Positions 1 to 5,007 of a stretch of DNA of 5,007 nt are shown here, piece after piece. Positions within the stretch are counted from its first letter, which is position 1. Each line of letters begins with the position of its first letter. Source of the DNA: Candidatus Stahliibacteriota bacterium (GTDB lineage: Bacteria; Hydrothermota; Tepidihabitantia; SM23-42); the NCBI GenBank assembly GCA_004376785.1, contig SOIY01000139.1, positions 1 through 5,007 on the forward strand, given 5' to 3'. The notes beneath the pieces were generated by a model, which was not told the origin of the DNA, made no database searches, and saw only the letters and a program-made list of their open reading frames with translations. The position numbers and the translations under genes were made by a program.

Positions 1-642
1 AAATTCCTCCATTATCCTCACACCAGTAGAAGTACCTATACGATTTGCACCTGCCTTGATCAATTCTGCTACAAAAGTGTAATCTCTTATGCCACCTGAT
101 GCCTTTACTCCAAAATCTGGTCCAACAATCTGTCTGAGCATTTTAACATCTTCTATATTAGCACCTTGTTTTGAAAAACCGGTTGAAGTCTTTACGAATT
201 TAGCTCCACTTTGCTTTATAATATTTGTTGCAGCCCTCTTTTCATCATCAGTCAATAAACAGGTCTCAATAATGACCTTTACAATTCTTCCCTGGGCTGC
301 CCTAACAACTGTTTTTATTTCTTTACTCACATATTTAAAATTTTTGTCCTTAAATCTGCCAATATTCATCACCATATCAACCTCATCACAACCTTTCTTA
401 ATCAAATCTTCAGTTGCAAAAGTCTTATTCTTTGTGCTCGAGGCGCCTAATGGAAAATCCACAACACTGCAGATCTTGATTCCATTGGGTAAATTTTTAC
501 ACACAAATTCTACCCAGCAAGGGTTGATAACAGCTGCACAGAATTTGTATTTTTTAACACCCTCTAAAAATTCTAAAATCTCTTTTTCAGTTGTCTCAGG
601 CTTTAAAATTGTCTGGTCAATATATTTATTCAGGTCTTTCAT
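1..642 (-). CDS. deoC: Deoxyribose-phosphate aldolase DeoC (C-terminal end cut by window edge)
   Basis: This cytosolic class I aldolase reversibly splits 2-deoxy-D-ribose 5-phosphate into glyceraldehyde 3-phosphate and acetaldehyde, the last step of deoxynucleoside catabolism. The reverse strand is open for 214 codons from an ATG at 642-640 and runs off the left edge. It matches short bacterial DeoC (about 220 aa) from end to end: IDQTILKP near the N-terminus, DFPLGASS at 62-69, EVDMVMNIG at 87-95 with the catalytic Asp89, VKVIIETCLL at 121-130, KTSTGF at 151-156 with the Schiff-base Lys151, and KASGGIR at 180-186 with the second active-site Lys180. The phosphate-binding region IGTSTG follows at 202-207. 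Only a few C-terminal residues should be missing. An in-frame TAA at 669-667 rules out a longer protein, and there is no other start codon between it and the ATG. No Shine-Dalgarno is visible because the leader is the arm of an inverted repeat. It lies 67 bp downstream of miaB on the same strand. The enzyme assignment is very secure; only the mode of translation initiation is unclear. Confidence 0.95.
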   Translation of the reverse strand, partial: MKDLNKYIDQTILKPETTEKEILEFLEGVKKYKFCAAVINPCWVEFVCKNLPNGIKICSVVDFPLGASSTKNKTFATEDLIKKGCDEVDMVMNIGRFKDKNFKYVSKEIKTVVRAAQGRIVKVIIETCLLTDDEKRAATNIIKQSGAKFVKTSTGFSKQGANIEDVKMLRQIVGPDFGVKASGGIRDYTFVAELIKAGANRIGTSTGVRIMEEF

Positions 643-648
643 GATTCT

Positions 649-731
649 AAGGGGACAGGCTACTTTTTATATCTAATTATTATCTGATGTAGAATAGTTA
701 CTTGCTATTCTAAAAAGTAGCCTGTCCCTTT
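649..731. repeat. 83-bp inverted-repeat element (REP/MITE-like) at the miaB-deoC junction
   Basis: Two arms, 649-669 and 711-731, are inverted copies. Eighteen bases match perfectly (GGGACAGGCTACTTTTTA at 652-669 against 711-728), then one G-T wobble (651/729) and two more pairs, giving a 21-bp stem around a 41-bp A/T-rich centre. The right arm lies inside the miaB coding end and supplies its last codons and stop. The left arm stops 7 bp before the deoC ATG. Neither strand has a long T-run after the stem, so it does not look like an intrinsic terminator. No transposase is present and I see no target-site duplication. I recall similar GGGACAGG-type palindromes as dispersed repeats in uncultured bacteria, sometimes linked to REP-associated (Y1) transposases, but cannot verify that here. 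It might instead be an mRNA-stabilising hairpin. Confidence 0.75.
690..712. repeat. 8-bp dyad with 7-nt loop inside the inverted-repeat element
   Basis: TAGAATAG (690-697) and CTATTCTA (705-712) are perfect inverse complements around TTACTTG. The right half shares bases 711-712 with the large right arm, so the 8-bp hairpin and the full 21-bp stem compete for those two bases; a stem shortened by two pairs could form together with a 6-bp inner hairpin, giving a nested structure. The minus strand reads GAATAGCAA here, identical to nine bases in the dyad in front of rpsA. Function is unknown; an RNA hairpin or protein-binding site are both possible. Confidence 0.5.
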
Positions 732-1996
732 GGTGTTCTTCCCTTCACCTCTTTTATAATAACCTCACGCACCTCTCCAGGGCAGATATCCTGTTCGACA
801 ATGACATCCTTATTCCCCCTGGTCTTGCCTCGGGTTGCACCGTGCCTTGCGCTCGATTCGAACAGCACCTCGAATTTTTTATTGATCATCTGTTTTGCCT
901 TTTCAATAATAATTTCACCCTGAAATGCTATCAGTTTTTCTAATCGGCTCTTTATCACCTGTTCAGGCAGAGATTCGTACTCATATGCTTTTGTCCTTTT
1001 ACGTGGTGAATAACGATACATGTAAGCATTGTCAAACCCAATCTCTTCCATAATAGACATTGTCTCCATAAATTCTTCCTCTGTTTCTGTAGGAAAACCT
1101 ACAATCACATCTGTGGTGATTGTAGCATCTGGAATTTCTTCTCGTATTTTTTTTATAAGTTTTAAATATTCCTCTTTTGTATAATGCCTATTCATCAATT
1201 TTAAAATACGATTGCTTCCAGATTGCAATGGCAGATGAAACCACTCACAAATATTTTTATTCATTTTGACTGCATGAATAATTGAATCATTTAAATCCTT
1301 AGGATGGGATGTTAAGAATCTCAATCTGAACAATCCATGGATTTTGGCAACTGTATTTAACAAACCAGCAAAATCGATTTTATTATATGAATATTCATTC
1401 ACATTCTGTCCCAAAAGAGTAATATCTTTCACACGATTATCAACGAGATTTTCAATTTCTTTTTCTATATCATCCATGGGTCTTGACCTTGCTTCACCCC
1501 TAACATAAGGTACAATACAATATGAACAAAAATTATTGCACCCTCTCATAATAGAGACAAAATCTGATACTCCAATCCTTTTTGGATAAATACCACAATA
1601 TGTTTCTCCACTAAATGATGTTTCTATAATCTTTGTGTTCTTTAAATAAATTTCATCTAAAAAATCACTAATCTTTCGAAATGAATCAGGTCCCAATATC
1701 AGATCAACAAACGGAAATCTTATAGCAATATCATCTGCTAAGCGCTTAGCCATACAACCTACTACAGCCAAAATCCTTCCCTGTTTTGTTCGCCAATTTT
1801 TTAGTGACGAAATGTAACCTAATGCCCTCTGTTCAGCATGTTCTCTGACAGAACATGTATTGATAATAAATATATCTGCATTTTTCGGATCCTGTGCACA
1901 TCCATAGCCATTATTTTGTAGTATCTGCGCAATGATTGAAGAATCATTTTTATTCATCTGGCAGCCAAAGGTCTTAATGAAAAACTTTTTATTCAT
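710..1996 (-). CDS. miaB: tRNA-2-methylthio-N6-dimethylallyladenosine synthase MiaB
   Basis: MiaB is a radical-SAM methylthiotransferase. It uses two [4Fe-4S] clusters and S-adenosylmethionine to convert i6A37 to ms2i6A37 in tRNAs that read UNN codons. The 428-aa protein has all three family domains. The N-terminal MTTase domain carries cluster ligands Cys12 (in the MiaB hallmark TFGCQMN), Cys48 (INTCSVRE) and Cys81 (VVGCMAKR). The radical-SAM core has Cys153, Cys157 and Cys160 (CNNFCSYC), followed by IVPYVRGEARSRP and the MiaB-type LLGQNVNEY at 194-202. A TRAM domain spans about 372-424. These motifs separate it from RimO and MtaB. The ATG at 1996-1994 has AGAGG (2006-2002) five bases upstream, which fixes the start. 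It follows mtaB by 73 nt and precedes deoC by 67 nt. The oddity is the tail: the final residues GQATF and the TAG stop are encoded by the arm of an inverted repeat, right where the TRAM fold should end, so the core enzyme looks intact. Confidence 0.96.
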   Translation of the reverse strand: MNKKFFIKTFGCQMNKNDSSIIAQILQNNGYGCAQDPKNADIFIINTCSVREHAEQRALGYISSLKNWRTKQGRILAVVGCMAKRLADDIAIRFPFVDLILGPDSFRKISDFLDEIYLKNTKIIETSFSGETYCGIYPKRIGVSDFVSIMRGCNNFCSYCIVPYVRGEARSRPMDDIEKEIENLVDNRVKDITLLGQNVNEYSYNKIDFAGLLNTVAKIHGLFRLRFLTSHPKDLNDSIIHAVKMNKNICEWFHLPLQSGSNRILKLMNRHYTKEEYLKLIKKIREEIPDATITTDVIVGFPTETEEEFMETMSIMEEIGFDNAYMYRYSPRKRTKAYEYESLPEQVIKSRLEKLIAFQGEIIIEKAKQMINKKFEVLFESSARHGATRGKTRGNKDVIVEQDICPGEVREVIIKEVKGRTPKGQATF

Positions 1997-2069
1997 TTTT
2001 GCCTCTGCAAAAAATTAATCTACCCAATAAATCCCGCTCTTTTACGAAAAGGCTGGATAAATCGGATGA
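1997..2069 (-). other. 73-nt mtaB-miaB spacer carrying the miaB ribosome-binding site
   Basis: On the minus strand this spacer ends with the miaB Shine-Dalgarno AGAGG (2006-2002), five bases before the ATG. The only structure is a weak 5-bp stem (2039-2043 with 2047-2051, loop ACG) and the heptamer ATAAATC twice on the plus strand (2027-2033 and 2057-2063). There is no T-run terminator and no convincing promoter, which fits co-transcription of mtaB and miaB. Confidence 0.6.
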
Positions 2070-3227
2070 CTACATTTGCATAGAACCATAGGTCTTGTTC
2101 CTTGAAACTTCGTTGATCTTTATTTTTATAAGTGTATTCTTATCATAATCGCTATTAACCTCCACCCGAATATAATTATCAGTCAAACCAGAAGCAAAGC
2201 CATTATGCTTTTCAACAATAATGTCAAATGTTTTACCAAGCAAATTTTTCCTGAACTGATAGTTTTTCTCAGCAATTAAATTTTTAAGTTCCCAGAGCCG
2301 CCGCTTCTTTTCCTCCTGCAATACAGGATCGCCCAAATCATACGCTTCAGTACCAGGTCGTGGTGAGTAAGGAAATACATGAAGGTGGGTAAAAGGATTG
2401 GATTCTATAAACTTATATGTGTTTAAAAACTCTTCCTCTCCTTCACCTGGAAAACCAACAATAATATCTCCACCTATTGCTATGTCGTCAAAATTTCTAC
2501 TGATTAAATCGAGACTTCTTTTTAGATGTGCAGCATCATAACCTCTTCCCATCCGGGATAGAATATGGTCATCAGCACTCTGTATTGGTATATGAAAATG
2601 GCGGCACACAGATAAATCTTTGAGACCTTTGATCAATTCTGAATCTATAAATTTTGGTTCTATTGATGAAAGTCTTATACGAGGCAGATCAGGTATATCC
2701 CTTAATGCCTGCAATAAATCAGTTAAATGCAGTCCCATATCAATCCCATATAGCCCAATATTTGCGCCAACCAGAACAATCTCTTTATAATCGAGCGAAA
2801 TTGCCCACTGAATCTCCTTTTTAATACTATTTATTGTTTTGCTCCCGATTTTATTTCTGACCTTTGCAACTATGCAATATGTGCAGTTGCTATTACAACC
2901 ATCTTCAATCTTTAAAAAGAACCTTGATTTTTCTGGCGCGGGAAGTATACCCTTAATCAAATAATTTCTCTGAACATTATCAATCACTTGATAAGCTGCA
3001 GAAAACTTCTCAGGATAAATCCTGCATGCGCAGCCAGTTGCAATAATTTTACTGTTTGGATATCGTTTGATCGATTGTCGAAATTTCCTTAATGATTTTA
3101 TCTCTGCTTCTTTAGTAACACAACAAGTGTTTACAATAACGAGGTCTTTAATGTCTGCAAATTTTTGGAGCAGACAAAAACCTTCATACTGATTTAATTT
3201 GCAGCCTAAATTGAATATTTTCGGCAA
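2070..3227 (-). CDS. mtaB: MtaB-type tRNA (t6A37) methylthiotransferase, divergent and short
   Basis: MtaB enzymes are radical-SAM methylthiotransferases that turn t6A37 into ms2t6A37 in tRNAs reading ANN codons. The 385-aa protein has the full layout: an MTTase domain with Cys9 (in NLGCKLNQYE, the MtaB version of the first motif), Cys35 (VNTCCVTKEAE) and Cys66 (ATGCACR); a radical-SAM core with Cys111, Cys115 and Cys118 (GCNSNCTYC), RIRLSSIEP and IIVGFPGEGEEEF; and a C-terminal TRAM-like domain from about 327. It is shorter than the usual 420-450 aa, mainly through a compact N-terminal domain. The stretch after the SAM cysteines reads IVAKVRNKIGSKT where relatives have IVPYARGRSRSR, so substrate choice could differ. 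The start is TTG at 3227-3225: no ATG lies near, and the first beta strand begins just after it. There is no clear Shine-Dalgarno. It begins 24 nt after the rpsA stop in the same frame, which suggests translational coupling. RimO or another MTTase subgroup is less likely because of the GCKLNQYE and NTCCVTKEAE motifs. Confidence 0.87.
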   Translation of the reverse strand: MPKIFNLGCKLNQYEGFCLLQKFADIKDLVIVNTCCVTKEAEIKSLRKFRQSIKRYPNSKIIATGCACRIYPEKFSAAYQVIDNVQRNYLIKGILPAPEKSRFFLKIEDGCNSNCTYCIVAKVRNKIGSKTINSIKKEIQWAISLDYKEIVLVGANIGLYGIDMGLHLTDLLQALRDIPDLPRIRLSSIEPKFIDSELIKGLKDLSVCRHFHIPIQSADDHILSRMGRGYDAAHLKRSLDLISRNFDDIAIGGDIIVGFPGEGEEEFLNTYKFIESNPFTHLHVFPYSPRPGTEAYDLGDPVLQEEKKRRLWELKNLIAEKNYQFRKNLLGKTFDIIVEKHNGFASGLTDNYIRVEVNSDYDKNTLIKIKINEVSRNKTYGSMQM

Positions 3228-3251
3228 GATTAACTTACGAAAGAGATTTAC

Positions 3252-4919
3252 CTACTTTTTTTTGAGTTTGTTTTTTATACCGAGAATATCACCAATAGTA
3301 AATTTATCAGTGGTTTTAGGTTTCACTACTTCCTTCTTTTTTACTACCTGCTTACGTAGTATTTCTTTTTCAGTAAGAATTATTCTCCGTAGTCTCGGAT
3401 TTATTTTTCTGATGACAACCTCGACTTCATCACCAAGCTTATATAAATCCTTGGGTTTTTTACCGCGCTTCGCTAAGTAGTTCGCCGGAATAAACTCCTC
3501 AATACCACCTTCGAGCATAAGCCTTATTCCCTTGGGTAGAACATCACTGACTTTACCAGTCACTTTTGCACCTTCTGAATATTTCTCGCTAAATTTAGTG
3601 AATGGATCTTCTTTCGTATGTTTTATACTCAGCGAAATTCTGCGATTCTTACGATCAATCGTTCGGATTATAGCTTCAAGCTTCTGTCCTTTTTTAAGAT
3701 AATCTGAAGATTTTTTAACTTTCTTATCCCAGAAAAAGTCATTTATATGAATAAGTCCCTCTACTCCGTCCATTAGTTTAACAAAAGCGCCAAAATCTTT
3801 TAAATTCGTAACTTTGACAACGACTTTTTGACCAACATTAAATTTTTCATCCACTGTTGACCAGGGATCAGGGGTTGTCTGTTTCATACCAAGCGAAATC
3901 CTTCTTTCTTCACGCGCGACGGATAAAACAACAGCCTCGACAGTATCACCAACGTTTAGAATTTTTGAAGGACTTGTAATATCCTTTTTCCAAGACATTT
4001 CTGAAATATGCACAAGCCCCTCAACACCTTTTTCAATCTCGATAAATGCACCATAATCTACAACGCTTGTCACCTTTCCCTTAATCCTCGTGCCTACTGG
4101 ATACTTTTTCTCGATCTTCTCCCAGGGATGCGGTGATAACTGCTTAAGACCTACAGCAATCCTTCCACTTTCACTATCCATAACCAGTACTTTCACCTTT
4201 ATCTTGGTATTGAGCTTTACAACCTCAGCAGGATGTGTTATCTTAGGCCATGAAATATCAGTTATGTGCAGTAGCGCATCAATTCCGCCGATGTCAATAA
4301 AGGCACCAAAATCCGTTATGTTACGAACCTCTCCTTCAATAATATCCTCAACCTTAATCTTCTTAAATATCTCCTTCCTTAATTTTACCTGTTCTTCTTC
4401 CACAGCACGTTTTCTAGAAACAACAATATTCTTCCTCATCATATTTATTTTTATAATTTTCACTCTGATCTTTTGACCAATCACTGCATTAACATCAGAT
4501 TGTGATCTAAATTCAACCTGCGAACTGGGTAAAAATGCCTCTACTCCGATAATGTCAACAGCAAACCCACCTTTTATGCGTTTCCGGATTACAGCATTCG
4601 CAAGTTCGCCATTCTCGTACAAATGTTTTATTTTATCCCAGGCAAGTTGAAAATCCGCCTTCTTTTTAGAAATTACCGGAAACCCATCACGATTCTCATA
4701 TGCCTCCAAAAACACAAAAACATCTTTACCTACAGCGGCATCTTCAGGTGTGGGAAACTCCTCAATCGGTAGAAAACCTTCTGCCTTTAAACCAAGATTC
4801 AGAAGAACACCTTTCTCCATGTGTTTAATTACAGTAGCTTTCACAATCTCACCCTCTTTTAGCATAACAAAAGACGCATCAAACAACTTCTTCATTTCAT
4901 CGTGTGAATAACTTTTCAT
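3252..4919 (-). CDS. rpsA: 30S ribosomal protein S1, six S1 domains
   Basis: S1 binds mRNA leaders on the 30S subunit and helps unfold and dock them for initiation. The 555-aa protein, close to the usual length in diderm bacteria, contains six OB-fold S1 repeats at about 20-86, 103-170, 191-259, 276-346, 362-433 and 449-517. Repeats 3-5 are the most canonical, for example ITDFGAFIDIGGIDALLHIT at 201-220 and DYGAFIEIEKGVEGLVHISE at 288-307, as expected for the RNA-binding repeats. Repeats 1 and 2 are diverged, as is usual for the ribosome-docking half. The N-terminal DEMKKLFDASF resembles the short E. coli S1 helix that contacts protein S2. After repeat 6 comes a Lys-rich linker and a terminal FTIGDILGI plus basic residues. 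The ATG at 4919-4917 has the G-rich site AAGGGGGA (4936-4929) nine bases upstream. It heads the gene run and has its own strong promoter with an overlapping dyad. The stop is TAG. Confidence 0.97.
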   Translation of the reverse strand: MKSYSHDEMKKLFDASFVMLKEGEIVKATVIKHMEKGVLLNLGLKAEGFLPIEEFPTPEDAAVGKDVFVFLEAYENRDGFPVISKKKADFQLAWDKIKHLYENGELANAVIRKRIKGGFAVDIIGVEAFLPSSQVEFRSQSDVNAVIGQKIRVKIIKINMMRKNIVVSRKRAVEEEQVKLRKEIFKKIKVEDIIEGEVRNITDFGAFIDIGGIDALLHITDISWPKITHPAEVVKLNTKIKVKVLVMDSESGRIAVGLKQLSPHPWEKIEKKYPVGTRIKGKVTSVVDYGAFIEIEKGVEGLVHISEMSWKKDITSPSKILNVGDTVEAVVLSVAREERRISLGMKQTTPDPWSTVDEKFNVGQKVVVKVTNLKDFGAFVKLMDGVEGLIHINDFFWDKKVKKSSDYLKKGQKLEAIIRTIDRKNRRISLSIKHTKEDPFTKFSEKYSEGAKVTGKVSDVLPKGIRLMLEGGIEEFIPANYLAKRGKKPKDLYKLGDEVEVVIRKINPRLRRIILTEKEILRKQVVKKKEVVKPKTTDKFTIGDILGIKNKLKKK

Positions 4920-4928
4920 TTATATAAA

Positions 4929-4936
4929 TCCCCCTT
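4929..4936 (-). promoter_or_regulatory. G-rich Shine-Dalgarno of rpsA, partly inside a dyad
   Basis: The minus strand reads AAGGGGGA here, nine bases before the rpsA ATG. It can pair with the 16S tail with one G-U pair in place of the A of GGAGG. Its first four bases (AAGG, 4936-4933) form the end of the downstream arm of the 4933-4959 dyad, so part of the site could be masked if that arm pairs in the RNA. Confidence 0.75.
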
Positions 4937-4959
4937 CGAATACTTTTGCTATTCGAAGG
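4933..4959. promoter_or_regulatory. Perfect 10-bp dyad over the rpsA start region, candidate operator or leader hairpin
   Basis: CCTTCGAATA (4933-4942) and TATTCGAAGG (4950-4959) are perfect inverse complements around a 7-bp centre. The dyad begins three bases past the -10 hexamer and ends in the rpsA Shine-Dalgarno, so it covers the expected transcription start. This placement is typical of a repressor operator. If transcription starts at about 4957-4953, the upstream arm would be mostly or partly missing from the RNA, which favours a DNA-level role over a full RNA hairpin. I do not recognise a known regulator site: it is neither the CIRCE element nor a standard LexA box. Confidence 0.65.
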
Positions 4960-4962
4960 ATA

Positions 4963-4990
4963 ATTATATCAAATTAAGCCCATTTGTCAA
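4963..4990 (-). promoter_or_regulatory. Consensus sigma70-type promoter for rpsA
   Basis: On the minus strand, a perfect -35 TTGACA (4990-4985) is separated by 16 bp from a perfect -10 TATAAT (4968-4963). The -10 is preceded by TGA, giving an extended -10 TGNTATAAT. The predicted start is about 4957-4953, giving a leader of roughly 35 nt before the rpsA ATG. Such strength suits a highly expressed ribosomal protein gene and probably drives the downstream genes too. Confidence 0.88.
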
Positions 4991-5007
4991 TACATTTTAA
5001 AAAGGCT

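Noticed and set aside
89..676. Long plus-strand open frame of 195 codons
   Set aside because: It lies opposite deoC, whose reverse-strand translation matches DeoC motif by motif. The plus-strand protein shows no recognisable domain.
664..700. A promoter for deoC inside the repeat centre (TATAAA-like -10)
   Set aside because: The only -35 at proper spacing is TTCTAC, a poor match. In A/T-rich DNA a TATAAA alone is not evidence.
649..731. Intrinsic terminator after miaB
   Set aside because: The stem is long, but on the minus strand it is followed by AGAATCATG with no T-run, and the 41-nt loop is too large for a typical terminator.
2039..2051. Small hairpin between mtaB and miaB
   Set aside because: A 5-bp A/T-rich stem with a 3-nt loop and no T-run; expected by chance.
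1992..2069. Readthrough extension of about 26 codons after the mtaB TAG
   Set aside because: The frame stays open only to a stop just inside miaB, the peptide has no recognisable motif, and the TRAM domain of MtaB is already complete.
3199..3480. Plus-strand open frame of 93 codons
   Set aside because: It is antisense to the end of rpsA and the start of mtaB; the low-complexity Phe/Ser/Leu content is a mirror of Lys-rich coding sequence.
4090..4476. Plus-strand open frame of 128 codons with apparent hydrophobic segments
   Set aside because: It is antisense to canonical S1 repeats; the hydrophobic runs come from complementing Lys/Glu/Asp-rich codons.

Overview
The window is a compact, low-GC bacterial segment (A/T-rich by eye) in which all four recognisable genes lie on the minus strand. 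Reading right to left in the direction of transcription they are: ribosomal protein S1 (rpsA, 4919-3252), an MtaB-type tRNA methylthiotransferase (3227-2070), MiaB (1996-710), and a DeoC deoxyribose-phosphate aldolase (642 to the left edge, last few codons missing). The six-domain S1 protein with an E. coli-like N-terminal helix points to a diderm ('Gram-negative type') bacterium. The low GC and the GGGACAGGCTAC-type inverted repeat remind me of uncultivated lineages such as Omnitrophota or WOR-3, but that placement is a weak guess. Every gene is bacterial housekeeping; there are no phage, CRISPR, RNA-gene or transposase sequences.

Right edge (4920-5007): a near-ideal sigma70-type promoter reads leftward into rpsA (TTGACA, 16-bp spacer, extended -10 TGATATAAT). 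Immediately downstream of it, across the expected transcription start, is a perfect 10-bp dyad with a 7-bp centre (4933-4959). Its proximal arm runs into the G-rich Shine-Dalgarno sequence of rpsA. This is the best candidate regulatory site in the window.

Middle (710-4919): rpsA is followed after only 24 nt by mtaB, which starts with TTG, has no clear Shine-Dalgarno and lies in the same frame as rpsA. miaB follows after 73 nt with a good AGAGG site. MtaB and MiaB are paralogous radical-SAM enzymes that thiomethylate position A37 of different tRNA sets (t6A and i6A tRNAs). The run therefore joins mRNA binding by S1 with anticodon-loop modification, both serving translation. With no terminator or second strong promoter visible, the three are probably co-transcribed.

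Left (1-731): an 83-bp inverted-repeat element (649-731; 21-bp arms, 41-bp centre) sits between miaB and deoC. Its right arm encodes the last residues and stop codon of MiaB, and its left arm ends 7 bp before the deoC start. It looks like a small REP- or MITE-like element that settled at the gene boundary. deoC, a nucleoside-catabolism enzyme, is unrelated in function to the translation genes and may be a passenger on the same transcript. I found no wholly new multi-gene system; the interest lies in the regulatory and repeat structures.
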